From: Salegentibacter echinorum
Lineage (GTDB): Bacteria; Bacteroidota; Bacteroidia; Flavobacteriales; Flavobacteriaceae
Reading direction: 5' to 3'
Length of the DNA stretch: 64,000 nucleotides
Assembly (NCBI RefSeq): GCF_900129445.1
Contig: NZ_FQVT01000007.1
Location: 62,001-126,000, forward strand
Shown here: one piece after another, positions 16,979-27,290 of the stretch
How the letters are laid out: each line of letters starts with the position of its first letter
How positions within the stretch are numbered: the stretch's first letter is position 1
Program-made: the position numbers and the translations under genes
Notes under the pieces: generated by a model
The model's database searches: none
The model's input: only the letters and a program-made list of their open reading frames with translations
Told to the model about the DNA's origin: nothing

Positions 16979-18180
16979 AACGGAACGGTTTAAATTTTTG
17001 ATTCGTTTTCGTTATGAGAAAAGTAATGGTTTTATTGTTTAAATATCTGTAAATCAATTATTTGTTGATAAAATATCATTTATAATCAATTGATTTTTAA
17101 TAGTGTTATTTCATATCAAATTTTATGAAATCTGGAAAGTAGGTTGTTGATAACTTGAAATGTAGAAAGGAAAAAGATGCTCAAAAACGTCAGTTTTGTG
17201 ATTTTGCTTCTAGAAATGTGTGTGATTTTGGATAAGAACCGGCAACAAGAAAACGTATTCTTATTGATATTGGCCACGTCGGAAAAGACAACGGTGCATC
17301 TGAATAAATTGCATTAAAAAATATGGGATATTTGATATCGCCTTTGAAACTTTATAGCTCAAATAAAGTTAGAAAACGATATATATTTACTTAACTTGCA
17401 ATAGACATACTCTTATTTACTTATCTAAGAGAAAAACTGAATAATGATTTGTTTTTTTACACTCTGTAATCATTCTCTAATTTATCCGTTTCAATTTACT
17501 CTATGTTTATTTTTTTCTAGGCTGGTATACTGTAAAATATAGCTGTTGCCATTTTTATATAGATTAGTTACTTAAAAACTCAGAATTTATTTTTGTATAC
17601 TTTAATATTTTATAATAAAGGAAAGGATAATCCGATTTCAACTTCCCTATAAAATACTTTTGAAATAATTAGACTTATATTTATAGTAGGACTGCTTTTC
17701 CTTTTAACCGTAGATCAGTTTTCCTTACGTAAGCGTACTATTAGAGTTAATGTTCTAAAGGGAATTTAATCTATATAAATTTTCCAAAAAATCATTTGTA
17801 TATAGGTGAAGTAAAAGTAAGTATCCCATTGCAATTTATCTAGCATCGCCTTTTTAAAGCGTATGTTATTTGTCATCGGCATCGTTTACGCTTATTAACT
17901 GATGAATCTGGGTTATCAGTTATTATCCTTATAAATGGAAAATAGGGTGCTTTTTGAACAAAGATCCCTTAGCTATAACCATTATATGATTTGGATCAAA
18001 ACTGTATAGAAGGTAGCCAATCTGTTTTTTATTAATGAAACTATTAGCAACATGTTATATTATGAAGGATTGAAAATCAATAATTGGAAACATTTTAATG
18101 GTATTGTGGGGTTTATGCCTGAATGAATTTTTTCTTTTATTTTTTGAAATTTTAATAAAAGGGCGGTTTCCTTATTCTAA
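16979..18180. other. 1.2-kb AT-rich gap between the tra operon and the cyclase/efflux cargo
   Basis: No convincing gene. It should carry the tra promoter near its left end, where AATCAATTATTT (17052-17063) and ATAATCAATTGATT (17082-17094 region) recur in a form also seen upstream of rteC. A 46-codon ATG frame (17177-17317) has no recognisable product and I do not call it. The rest reads as degenerate sequence and probably marks a cargo junction. Confidence 0.5.
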
Positions 18181-19260
18181 CTACTCAACAGCAAAGACTT
18201 CTACACTATGTTTCCTTCCTTCCAGTATTTGTGATCCTAACGGAGTAACCTTAAAATTTTGGGAAATTTCCTTGTTTTGGTTTACCTGCTCGGAGATGAG
18301 TATTTTTCTATTAAAAATTTTACAGAGCCCCTGTATTCTGGAGCATACATTCATGGTGTCACCGTGAAAGGCAATTTCCCTTTTAAGGTCACCAATTTCA
18401 ATAGCTGTAACGATCCCTTCGTGGATGCCGGCACGAAAAACAGGTATTGATCCATAATGGGAATTAAACTGCTTTTCCTTTTTTTTTAACCTTTGATTTA
18501 AGGCAAACAAGAATTTAATGGAATTTAATGTATTAAAATGTTCTAATTTCCAGGTGATTACAATCTCATCACCAACATATTGATAGATGTGGGCTTTAAA
18601 TTTTTTAGCTACCTGATTGACCTCCATGATGCTTTCCTGTATAAAACTACTATACTTGAGATGCCCCAGTTCTTCCGCCAAATGGGTAGAACCTTTGAGA
18701 TCCAAAAATATAAAAAGTCTGTTTTCTTCCCGGGGGAATCGGTATTTGCCAAGGATCAAGGGCATGGTAAAACCTGGACTGTTTTTACTTACCATTTCAT
18801 TTATAAAGCTCACAATAAAAATCATAAACAAAGTGTAGGTGAGGATAATGATATCAAAATTCCTTGTATTTGAAGGTGTGGCCATATATCCACTTATAAA
18901 TAAGTAACTATAATCATTCAATAAATTTTTTATAATATTCAAAATAAGCCATAGAGCAACAAAATAAAAAATAGTCCTGACCAGACTGTCGAAGACTAAG
19001 GAGCTACTTTTAAATTGCAATATTTTCAATAGTCCTTCCATTAAAGAAAGTACTGTCCCTGTTAAGAGCCCAAAGGCCATAAAAAAAAGAAAGAGGTTAG
19101 GAAATTTAATATTCCAACTAATGCTCAATGGTATATTAACCATGTGGGCCGTATAATAGAGGATAACTGAAAGTACGCCATAAGCTATCAACCAAAAAAC
19201 TACCTGCCTTAAAAACAACCTCAAAAGTGGGTATCGGTAGACAAGACTTAGTATGAACAT
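18181..19260 (-). CDS. Membrane-bound class III adenylate/guanylate cyclase
   Basis: A 359-residue protein. Several transmembrane helices occupy the first ~160 residues. The C-terminal catalytic domain begins near 185: FIFLDLKGSTHLAEELGH supplies the first metal Asp, YQYVGDEIVITW the second, and HGDTMNVCSRIQ the N...R pair. Together these are a complete class III cyclase core, making cAMP or cGMP at the inner membrane. Which nucleotide cannot be told. It lies 56 bp after the TolC-like gene on the same strand, so it may be read through from the efflux operon. Confidence 0.85.
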   Translation of the reverse strand: MFILSLVYRYPLLRLFLRQVVFWLIAYGVLSVILYYTAHMVNIPLSISWNIKFPNLFLFFMAFGLLTGTVLSLMEGLLKILQFKSSSLVFDSLVRTIFYFVALWLILNIIKNLLNDYSYLFISGYMATPSNTRNFDIIILTYTLFMIFIVSFINEMVSKNSPGFTMPLILGKYRFPREENRLFIFLDLKGSTHLAEELGHLKYSSFIQESIMEVNQVAKKFKAHIYQYVGDEIVITWKLEHFNTLNSIKFLFALNQRLKKKEKQFNSHYGSIPVFRAGIHEGIVTAIEIGDLKREIAFHGDTMNVCSRIQGLCKIFNRKILISEQVNQNKEISQNFKVTPLGSQILEGRKHSVEVFAVE

Positions 19261-19316
19261 TTTTTTATAATTACTCTATTAAAATGAAAATGGGACCCAT
19301 TAATTTCTTGCGAATT

Positions 19317-20621
19317 TTATAGGTTGTTCGTTACAAACAAATACTTCGATTCTGCAATCTTATAATTCGCATAAGCATTAGCGTATTCAGTTTCTGCCGA
19401 TTCTTCTTGTTGCTGCGCGTCTAATAGATCCGTAAGGTTGTTCAGTCCGCTGTTGTAATTATCCCGTTGAACCTTTAGGTTCTCATTGGCATACTCCAGA
19501 TTGTCCTTAGCATAATTAATTTGCTTATAAGCATCCATCAGGTCGTACCAGGACTTCATAATCCCTATTTTAAGTTCGTCTTTGCGATCGTCGAAATTAT
19601 TCTGTACAATTTTTTCCTGCAGCGCTTTTTGCTTCACTTTATGGCGACCGGCTCCCCACCAATCGGAGATGGGAATGCTTACCATCCCAAAGGCCACCGG
19701 CATAAACTGACTGTCAATCGCATCGTTGAACGTTCCGAAATAACCTGCATTTACTCCAACAGAAACCTGTGGTAATAAGTCGGCTTTTGTGATTTTCGTT
19801 TGCAATTGCGATGCGCTTATCGATTTTTCAAGCAGCTTGTAATTATTGTTGTTTTGAAAATCGAGATCGGGGTTAGGGTATTTAAGTCGGGGTGGGGTGA
19901 CTTGCTTTAACGTATCGGCAACGACGGTGGTTGTATCGTAAATTTTCCCTACATAAAGCCCTAAATCAAGTAATGCCAGTTTACGCTGATTGCCGAGTTT
20001 GCTTTGTTGTAAAAGTACTCTACTGCGGTTGGTCCTTACCCGAAGTAATTGATTTTTAGCGATAAGTCCGGCTGAAAGCAAATCTTGTTGTTGCTTCAGT
20101 AATTCGTCCAGGTACATTTTGCTGGCGCGTATGGCTTTAAGTTGTTCTTGTACTTGTACCAGTTGCCAGTATTTTTGTTCGGTATTTAGAATTACCGAAT
20201 CTGTTGCCTGCTCGGCTTGTATGGTTCGGGTTTCTGCCTGAAGACTTGCCAGGGCACTGGCGCTTCTTATTTTTCCTCCGGCGTAAACAACTTCGGTTGC
20301 TGTGGCTCCGGCCTGATAAAAATTATCGATTCCATCGGGCAGTATTTCTGGGATGGGCGGGACAAAGTCCTTAAACCCATATAAGCCGATTCCGGTTGCA
20401 CTAACTTGCGGAAAATAATTGGCAATAGCTTCTTGTTTGGCGGCTTCAGCTTGTTCTATTCTTATTTTTCCGTTTTTGATATCGTTGCTGTACGATAATG
20501 CGGCTTCCTTAACTTCTTCTAAATTTAGTTTTTCTTGTGCAAGTAAACTTCCGCAGGACAAAAAACTTAGCATACACCAAATAACAAGGGGTGTACTGTT
20601 CTTTATTAGCATCTTTTTCAT
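19317..20621 (-). CDS. TolC-family outer membrane efflux protein
   Basis: A 434-residue outer-membrane channel of a tripartite pump. The signal peptide (MKKMLIKNSTPLVIWCMLSF, with LSCGSLLAQ) is followed by the two OEP repeats: LNLEEVKEAALSYSNDIKNG and, in the second half, SISASQLQTKITKADLLPQV, ending NLTDLLDAQQQEESAETEYA. I start at 20621, 7 bp after the RND stop. A longer frame to 20720 reads through the RND 3' end and gives a lysine-rich non-signal leader. It completes the TetR-MFP-RND-TolC operon. Confidence 0.9.
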   Translation of the reverse strand: MKKMLIKNSTPLVIWCMLSFLSCGSLLAQEKLNLEEVKEAALSYSNDIKNGKIRIEQAEAAKQEAIANYFPQVSATGIGLYGFKDFVPPIPEILPDGIDNFYQAGATATEVVYAGGKIRSASALASLQAETRTIQAEQATDSVILNTEQKYWQLVQVQEQLKAIRASKMYLDELLKQQQDLLSAGLIAKNQLLRVRTNRSRVLLQQSKLGNQRKLALLDLGLYVGKIYDTTTVVADTLKQVTPPRLKYPNPDLDFQNNNNYKLLEKSISASQLQTKITKADLLPQVSVGVNAGYFGTFNDAIDSQFMPVAFGMVSIPISDWWGAGRHKVKQKALQEKIVQNNFDDRKDELKIGIMKSWYDLMDAYKQINYAKDNLEYANENLKVQRDNYNSGLNNLTDLLDAQQQEESAETEYANAYANYKIAESKYLFVTNNL

Positions 20622-20628
20622 ACTATTT

Positions 20629-23600
20629 CTAGGCGTTTGCATTATTTTCTTTTGTTTCTTCTTTTTCCTCTTCGTCTTTTTCGTTCCTAAAAAACAACCA
20701 GTATAATACGGGTAAAACATATAGGGTAAGTATCATAGACATCATTAAACCAAAGGCGATAACGGTTCCTAATGGTCCCCATAAACTTGATCTACTAATA
20801 ATCATTGGCGTTACTCCAACGGCAGCGGCAGAGGAGGTAAGGAAAATAGGACGCATTCTTCGTTTGGCGGCGTGTGCGGCAGCTCGGTAAACTGAATGGT
20901 CGTGATGAACTCTTAATTCATTGGCAAAATCGATCAAAATAATACCGTTTCTTACCACGATCCCGCAAAGTGCCAATATCCCTAAGAAGGAAGTAAATCC
21001 AAAAGGATATTGCATTAACATTAGTCCTAGGGCTGCACCAAATATACTAAGTGGCATTGTGATGAAACTTAATAGGGCTTGTTTAAATTTCCTAAAATGC
21101 CAAAGCAGGATAAGGAAAATAATAAGGACACTTATGGATAATGAGATTCCCATAGGTACCAGGTTTTCCTGACTCATTTCGTGTTCACCTCCATAACCTA
21201 CAGTGATACTGTCTGGAAGCTCCATTTCTTCGATTTTGGGACGAAGCTTGCCTAATATCACATTGGCTACGGCTCCTTTTTCAATATCTACACGTACGGT
21301 TAAGCAGCGCATTCCGTTACGTCTTACAATTTGTTCTTGTTCCCAACCCGGGGTTATCTTGGCTACCTGACGTAGTGGTACTGTTTTACCGGTATTAGGT
21401 GAGATAATGGATAATTCCCTTAGGCTGGAAACCGATTGATCTTTATGATCTTCAGCCTTTACTTTTACGTTAATGGCATAATCGCCGTCCCAAATCTGTG
21501 TGGCATTTAATCCTTCCATATTCATCGCTATGGTGTTGGCGATATTTTCACGGGTAAGGCCTATGCGTGATGCTTCGGCTTCATTAACATCAATGGCAAC
21601 GGTTTGCTGCATTTCCCCATAATTGGTTCTGGACCAAATGGTTTCTGGGGTTTCTCTTGCCAGGTCAATGATTTTATCTCCGTAGCTTTTTAAGGTGTCG
21701 ATATTATCACCAAAAAGGCGCACTTCTACCTGTGCGGGTTTGGCAATCATATTTAGCTGTTTCATCCTTAAATACGCGTTGGTAAACATTTCAGCGTATT
21801 TTTTATCATATTCTTTCAGCACTTCTTCCGTAGCATCGTCTGAGGTAGTGGTGACCAAAATTTGGGCATAGTTCTTAGCGGGAAGGTTGGGCGCGTAAAC
21901 CATATGGAAACGCGGTGAACTTTCGCCTATAAAACTGGTATAGTCGTGAATACGCTCGTCTTTTTCTAAAATCTTCTCAAACTCTTTTACTACTTTTTCG
22001 GTTTCTTCGAGACTGCTGTTTTTAGAAAGATAAACTTCTACTGCAAATTGGTTCCTTTCAATTACCGGAAACAATTCCTGCGATAGGTTAGAGAAAAAGA
22101 ATACTCCCACAACTATGGAAAGTACACCAATACCTACTGTAATTCTATAATGCTTCATTGCGCTTTCAACACTCTTATTGAAGAAGTGCTGTAACTTTTC
22201 TAGCATCGATTTTTTCTTCTCTTTGTCTTCTTCCTTTTTGTTATGGTGCAATCCTTTTTTAATGAATATGGTATTGAAGAAGGGCACTAATAATACAGAA
22301 ATGGCGAGTGAAAGGAATAATGCCAGCATTATAGTATAGGGGAAGGTACTTAAAAAGTCTTTCGCGGTTCCTGTCATAAAAAATACTAAAGGCAGGAAGG
22401 TGGCCGATATGGCAAGGGTTGCTGTAAATACCGATGGGAAAAGTTCTTTGGCACTGTTAAGGGCGGCTTTCCAAACCGATTGTCCTTCATCTAGTTTCTC
22501 TACGTGGTTATCTATGACCACAATGGGATCATCTACCACAATTCCCAATACGATAATTAGGGCGGCTAAGGTTACGGTATTTAGCTCCATTCCCAGCATA
22601 AACATTAACGCAAGGGTGGCGAGAATGGTAATAGGAATGGTGGCTGCGGCAACTGAAGCTACACGAAAGGGTAGGAGCAGTAGCGTTACAATAATTACCC
22701 CGGCTAGGGCAAAGCCGAATTCTTTAAGGAAGTGGCTTATGGAATGATGAACTACTTCGGGCTGGTTGGCAATTTTTCTTAACTGAATATCCTGCGGAAG
22801 TTGTTCTTTAAAGGTGTCGAGTTTTTCATCAATTCGGTCTCCAAATTGTACAATATTGTTACCGGAAGCCATTTCGAGCGTAATGATCATCGCTTTGGTT
22901 CCATTGGCGGTAATAAAGGAGTCTGGATCTTCGTATTCTTTTTTTACTTTGGCAATATCTTTTATACGGATCACACGTCCGTCCCGATCGGTGCTTACAA
23001 TGTGGTTGGAAATATCGGTCACATTTTTAAGAAACACCTCCATATTTATAGGACGGTCAAAAGTGGGCGACTCTAAAGTGCCGTTGGGCCGTATGGTTCC
23101 CTGCGATTGCAAGCTTTGCATTAAAGTGCCTGGGCTAATTCCGTATTGTGCCAGTTTATTTTGATCTACGTAAACCGAAATTTGCTCGGTAAGTCCGCCG
23201 GAGTGGCTAATTTTTGCCATCCCTTTCACCTGCCGAAGTTGATCTTCTATTTCTTCTACGTGTTTTTGCAGGTCTTTGTAAGGTCTGGTTTTAGATTCTA
23301 CGGCCAGGATCATCGCGGCAGTACTTCCAAAATCACTGTTCACTATAATTCCCTTAACGCCGGGAGGGACACTACGTTGCTGAAAGATTAATAGGTCGTT
23401 TTTAAGCTTGTTCCAAAATTGTTCAGTTTCATTGTGGCCTACACGGTTGGCTACTTCCACATAAATGTACATTTCGCCATCACGGGTATAAGAGTAGGTT
23501 TTTTCTTTGTCTACTTCATTATAGCTGAACAGGAATTTTTCGACTTTAGCGGTAAGTTGTTCTTCTACTTCTTGTGAATTGGCACCGGGATAAAACCCCA

Positions 23601-23754
23601 TTACCAATCCTTGCCGAATCGTAAATTCAGGAAATTCGTTACGGGGCATATTGAAAAGCCCTAACAAGCCAATCACCACAAAAACAGAAGCTAATGCCAG
23701 TGGAAAAGCTTTGTTTTTCATTGCCCATTCTATCATCGAACCTTGTTTTTTCAT
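20629..23754 (-). CDS. RND-family multidrug efflux permease (AcrB/HAE1-like)
   Basis: A 1041-residue inner-membrane proton-driven exporter. It has the first helix near 15-35, the periplasmic porter domain with GFYPGANSQEVEEQLT, central helices 335-470 (ALIIVLGIVVDDPIVVIDNH contains the conserved acidic pair of TM4), a second porter half, and helices at 850-1030 (ILALCGIVVRNGIILIDFAN). Length and symmetry are normal. It lies 11 bp after the adaptor gene. The substrate cannot be inferred from sequence; this clade often exports drugs or hydrophobic compounds. Confidence 0.92.
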   Translation of the reverse strand: MKKQGSMIEWAMKNKAFPLALASVFVVIGLLGLFNMPRNEFPEFTIRQGLVMGFYPGANSQEVEEQLTAKVEKFLFSYNEVDKEKTYSYTRDGEMYIYVEVANRVGHNETEQFWNKLKNDLLIFQQRSVPPGVKGIIVNSDFGSTAAMILAVESKTRPYKDLQKHVEEIEDQLRQVKGMAKISHSGGLTEQISVYVDQNKLAQYGISPGTLMQSLQSQGTIRPNGTLESPTFDRPINMEVFLKNVTDISNHIVSTDRDGRVIRIKDIAKVKKEYEDPDSFITANGTKAMIITLEMASGNNIVQFGDRIDEKLDTFKEQLPQDIQLRKIANQPEVVHHSISHFLKEFGFALAGVIIVTLLLLPFRVASVAAATIPITILATLALMFMLGMELNTVTLAALIIVLGIVVDDPIVVIDNHVEKLDEGQSVWKAALNSAKELFPSVFTATLAISATFLPLVFFMTGTAKDFLSTFPYTIMLALFLSLAISVLLVPFFNTIFIKKGLHHNKKEEDKEKKKSMLEKLQHFFNKSVESAMKHYRITVGIGVLSIVVGVFFFSNLSQELFPVIERNQFAVEVYLSKNSSLEETEKVVKEFEKILEKDERIHDYTSFIGESSPRFHMVYAPNLPAKNYAQILVTTTSDDATEEVLKEYDKKYAEMFTNAYLRMKQLNMIAKPAQVEVRLFGDNIDTLKSYGDKIIDLARETPETIWSRTNYGEMQQTVAIDVNEAEASRIGLTRENIANTIAMNMEGLNATQIWDGDYAINVKVKAEDHKDQSVSSLRELSIISPNTGKTVPLRQVAKITPGWEQEQIVRRNGMRCLTVRVDIEKGAVANVILGKLRPKIEEMELPDSITVGYGGEHEMSQENLVPMGISLSISVLIIFLILLWHFRKFKQALLSFITMPLSIFGAALGLMLMQYPFGFTSFLGILALCGIVVRNGIILIDFANELRVHHDHSVYRAAAHAAKRRMRPIFLTSSAAAVGVTPMIISRSSLWGPLGTVIAFGLMMSMILTLYVLPVLYWLFFRNEKDEEEKEETKENNANA

Positions 23755-23765
23755 AAAATAAGGAC

Positions 23766-24821
23766 TTATTGTTTGTTTATAATTGTAACCGGAGTGTCTT
23801 GAGTGAGCTTATGGTAGCCTGAAGTGATAAGTTGATCTCCTTTTTGTAAACCTTCAGTGATGGCGATGCCATTGTTGTATAGTTTTCCGGTTTTTACAAT
23901 GCGTCTTTCTGCTTTGTTTTCGTTTACTACATAGACAAAATTTTCATTCTTTTCGGTTACCGATACGGTTTCTACAGGAACAATGAAAGTGTTAGAGGCT
24001 TCTTCTGAAGTATTTTCTTTTTCGGGAAGTGTAACGGTACAGGCCATCCCGGGCTTTATTTTTTTGTCTTTATTGTTAATGGTAATTTTTGCGGTATAGC
24101 TAGGGGTGTTACTGTCTGATTGTACGGATATTTCGGTAATTTCACCTTCATATTCGGTATCTAAGACTTCTATTTTTACAATGGCTTTATCTCCGGTTTG
24201 ATATTGGTTTACCTGATCGTCTGGAATTGGAATGATGGCTTTAAGCTTATCGATATCAAAAAAATCGACGATGGGTTGGCCGGGTGATGCCAGATCTCCG
24301 GTTTCCATCATTTTTTCACCAATATAACCAGTAAAAGGAGCGGTAATACGGGTGAATTTCACGTTTTGGTAGCTGGCTTGCGCGGCTGCTTCGGCCTGTT
24401 TGTAATTGGAGCGTGCTTCTACCATTTTTACTTCAGCAATACTTCCTTTTTTATAGACTTCTTCTACACGATTGTAATTGTCTTTTGCCATTTCAGCTTG
24501 CGCTCTTCTTGCTTCATACTGTTTTTGATAGGCTGTACCATCTATTTTGGCAATTAGGCTTCCTTTTTGTACAAAATCGCCCATACCTACCGGAAATTGT
24601 TCAATGGTCCCGGATACCTGAAAACTTAGTTTTACGCTTTTATCGGCAGCAATTCTACCAGTGGCAGAAAAATGGGCTCCACTACTTTCTAAAGAAGTGT
24701 TGCCTACCATTACGGTTTTAACCTCGATGGGTTGAATTTCCCTTTCTTTTTCTTCTTTTTTACAACTTTGAAGCGTTAACGTTGCCAAACAAAACAAAAG
24801 GATGAAATGAAACTTGCGCAT
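23766..24821 (-). CDS. Periplasmic adaptor (membrane fusion) lipoprotein of the RND pump
   Basis: A 351-residue adaptor that links the RND pump to the outer-membrane channel. A lipoprotein signal (FCLATLTLQSC, lipid Cys near 20) precedes a lipoyl/barrel-sandwich domain (FQVSGTIEQFPVGMGDFVQK), a hairpin of helices (RAQAEMAKDNYNRVEEVYKK), then ITAPFTGYIGEKMMETGD and a beta-barrel (GMACTVTLP). The order TetR-MFP-RND-TolC is standard. Confidence 0.92.
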   Translation of the reverse strand: MRKFHFILLFCLATLTLQSCKKEEKEREIQPIEVKTVMVGNTSLESSGAHFSATGRIAADKSVKLSFQVSGTIEQFPVGMGDFVQKGSLIAKIDGTAYQKQYEARRAQAEMAKDNYNRVEEVYKKGSIAEVKMVEARSNYKQAEAAAQASYQNVKFTRITAPFTGYIGEKMMETGDLASPGQPIVDFFDIDKLKAIIPIPDDQVNQYQTGDKAIVKIEVLDTEYEGEITEISVQSDSNTPSYTAKITINNKDKKIKPGMACTVTLPEKENTSEEASNTFIVPVETVSVTEKNENFVYVVNENKAERRIVKTGKLYNNGIAITEGLQKGDQLITSGYHKLTQDTPVTIINKQ

Positions 24822-24852
24822 ATGTTATAATTTTAATTTGTGAGGATTTTAG

Positions 24853-25443
24853 TTATTGATCGTATTTTAAACCTTTAATAAGAATATTGACAAGCCAATC
24901 GAGCCTTACTGACATATTTTCTATGGAACCGTAAAGGAGCATTTCTTTTTCTAAACCGCTATAGGCGGTTACCATAGTCATTGCTAAAAATTGCATATTT
25001 TCCTGACTAATGGGGGCGATTTCTTTTTTATGGATTGCCCACGTGAGTATTTCTTGAAAAATACTATTCTCTATATGTCTTAACTTCATAAATAGGGAAT
25101 GAGCAATGTTGAAGTTTTGCTTAATGTCTTCTAGCAAAAAAGTATACTCTTTGGTTTTATTTATGAGACTTTTGAGTTTAATCTCATTATATAACCGTAG
25201 GTTTTCTTCAATAGTGTTAGATTTTTTAATTTTCGCTTTGGCAGGTTCTATTATAGAAAAGTATTCCATTTCGGCCACCTGCTCAAAAACTTCATGTTTG
25301 TTTTTAAAGTAATAGTAGAGTGTGCTTCTACCTTTATTTGCGGCTTTGGCAATATTATCCATTGTGACTTTATCAAACCCCAATTTTTTAAATACCGCCA
25401 CGGAAGAATTAATAATGTGATCTTTAACTAAATCGTCTTTCAT
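24853..25443 (-). CDS. TetR-family repressor of the efflux operon
   Basis: A 196-residue regulator. The N-terminal HTH is clear: SVAVFKKLGFDKVTMDNIAK then GRSTLYYYFKNKHEVFE. The C-terminal ligand domain is unremarkable. I start at MKDDLVKDH (25443), because the upstream in-frame ATG would overlap the operator-like palindrome. It lies 31 bp before the adaptor gene in the same operon and probably represses it, releasing in response to a pump substrate (inference). Confidence 0.9.
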   Translation of the reverse strand: MKDDLVKDHIINSSVAVFKKLGFDKVTMDNIAKAANKGRSTLYYYFKNKHEVFEQVAEMEYFSIIEPAKAKIKKSNTIEENLRLYNEIKLKSLINKTKEYTFLLEDIKQNFNIAHSLFMKLRHIENSIFQEILTWAIHKKEIAPISQENMQFLAMTMVTAYSGLEKEMLLYGSIENMSVRLDWLVNILIKGLKYDQ

Positions 25444-25451
25444 TGGACAAA

Positions 25452-25474
25452 TATAATTAAAATGTTTAATTATA
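25452..25474. promoter_or_regulatory. Probable TetR operator
   Basis: A perfect inverted repeat with 10-bp arms (TATAATTAAA / TTTAATTATA) around ATG, lying 8 bp before the start codon of the TetR gene. The position suits autorepression of the efflux operon. Confidence 0.55.
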
Positions 25475-26583
25475 GACAAAAACCAAAATAATATCGAAAT
25501 AAAAAATATGAATAATATGATTATCTAAAGTGACAACCAATCCACATAACCTCTTTATTTCCCTTACTGAATTTGAGACGAGAATGAATGAAAAATCCAT
25601 ATTAGAAAGGTTCAATGAAAAAGCACACCAAATTTTAAAGCAGCCGGGGTGTTTAACATAGAAAGATGCGATAATTAATTTATTATAAATTTGGATAAAG
25701 CCATAGAGCGTGAAATATTTTCGCATCTGGTTCACGAAGAAATTATTCCAAATTTGACAGATGTCAAAAATTTATTACCTGGCTAGTATAAATGTCTTAA
25801 CATCGGGGTATACCGCTATTCATGTTAGGGAAGATAAAATAATAATAAAATACTATTAGATTGCTGGAGAAGTGCAAATATCAAAGGATAGCAAAATATT
25901 TGATTGAAAAAATAAAACAGAATTATCCAAAAAAAACTTATCAAAGCCACTTGCTACATCCCTCAAAAGGATTTTTTAAGCATCTGAGCTTTGTGCTTAA
26001 AAAACTGGATAAAGAACTTAATGGAATAATGATGGAACGTAGAATTGTTTAATAAAAAAAATCTCTAGAATATTTTTTAAGATTAAAAAAGAAAAGATAA
26101 ACGTACAAATAATTCTTTATGAACATTCCTATGGGGATGCCTGTAGGGATATTCATTACCAATGGCTTATCTAATATTTTGAAGACACTAATATGACAAA
26201 TCTTTTTTTGAGAGCTCTCTAAAAGAAATCCTATATAAAAGGAATATATTTTCTATACTCTCTAGAAAATTAAATTGTTGTTTCTATTGGGTTGGAAAGA
26301 GTTACGGACAAAGAATACACCTTGGTCAAGATGAAATTGAAACCAGATTTCCGAGAATTAAGGATTCGACAGTTGTTAACGAATAAAGCCTTGGAAAAAC
26401 TCAAGAAATGAAATTGCACAGCATGATTTTGTATACCAATCATCCATTGTTTCTGGTTTTAAATATGTATTGCAAGTATGGTTTCCGGTTTGAGAAACCT
26501 TAAATTCTATTGGCAAAGAGAGCGACCAAAAAATGGTAAAGAATTTTTTTCATCCTGAAACCAGTAATTTCTAAGATTTTATA
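25475..26583. other. 1.1-kb region with no confident gene
   Basis: AT-rich and probably eroded. Short open frames exist (25861-26052 from a TTG; a frame ending near 26408 containing KLKPDFRELRIRQLL), but none has a recognisable fold, good start or ribosome site. The adjacent pseudogene at 26584 suggests the whole stretch is decayed element DNA. Confidence 0.4.
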
Positions 26584-26704
26584 CTACACTTTTGTCTTTA
26601 CTTCTTTATAAAACGCGACTAACTTAAACAGCTGCTGCATTTGGCTGCTTACGCTGTTTCCGTAGCGTTCATCTTCTCATCATCATTAAGGTTGGTGATG
26701 ATAG
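26584..26704 (-). pseudogene. Remnant of a second DnaC-like ATPase (C-terminal end)
   Basis: Read on the (-) strand, it gives ITNLNDDE, then after a 1-nt frameshift DERYGNSVSSQMQQLFKLVAF and a stop at 26584. This parallels TTNLNADELEERYGNRVRSR MRELFNLIAF at the end of the intact ATPase gene 27287-27949. Only the last ~40 codons survive. It is either a decayed duplicate or the trace of an exchanged module. Confidence 0.65.
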
Positions 26705-26774
26705 TTTAAATCGCCCCCATCCCTATAAATTCTTGGGATTTTCTAATGTTCTTAATGAATTACCATAATCCATA

Positions 26775-27290
26775 TTAGGGTTTTAGATCGTTTTTATTCA
26801 ATGTTTTCATAACAATCTGCTTCGGTAAAAAATTCCAACAAAAATAACTACTGCTAAAAGTAATTTTATTACGGTTGTCGAACTTCATGCGCTTATCAAA
26901 CATTAATAATTGTAAATCCCTCTCTTTAAATAATTGCTTTGGAGCAGCATCATTTAGCCAAGTATTGGTCATTAAAAGAGCAAAAGGTTTTTTGAAGTAA
27001 AGGGCGCGTTCAAAAATTAAACGTTTGTTGGTAAAGGGTGGATTAGAGATAAGGATATCCCAATTCTTAGGTTCGTAGGTATAAAAATTTTCTCCATTTG
27101 AAATATGGGAATATACCACTGGACTTTGAAGAGAAATAAGTTTGACAAACCAACTATCTTTAGTATCAAAAGGACACCAAATGATTTTGCCTTTAGGGAT
27201 ATATTCTAAAATTGGAAGTACTCCATACGCAGGGGTATGGCATTCATCGTTTTTACCATTTGAATACAATATTTTTTTCGAATCTATCAT
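26775..27290 (-). CDS. DNA N6-adenine methyltransferase-like protein (phage/ICE type)
   Basis: A 171-residue protein with the catalytic tetrad NPPF (ILISNPPFTNKRLIFERAL, residues ~80-98), preceded by ECHTPAYGVLPILEYIPKGK and WCPFDTKDSWFV, and followed by MTNTWLNDAAPKQLF. This small orphan methyltransferase type is common in phages and ICEs and methylates adenine in DNA; the target is unknown. Its ATG overlaps the ATPase stop by 4 bp (ATGA), so it is translationally coupled to the replication-type genes upstream. Confidence 0.8.
   Translation of the reverse strand: MIDSKKILYSNGKNDECHTPAYGVLPILEYIPKGKIIWCPFDTKDSWFVKLISLQSPVVYSHISNGENFYTYEPKNWDILISNPPFTNKRLIFERALYFKKPFALLMTNTWLNDAAPKQLFKERDLQLLMFDKRMKFDNRNKITFSSSYFCWNFLPKQIVMKTLNKNDLKP

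Noticed and set aside
17177-17317. A 46-codon ATG frame with a purine-rich leader
   Set aside because: No recognisable family, and it lies in a degenerate AT-rich gap.
25861-26052. A 63-codon frame (LEKCKYQRIAKYLIEKIKQN)
   Set aside because: It has a TTG start, no ribosome site, no known fold, and lies in decayed sequence.
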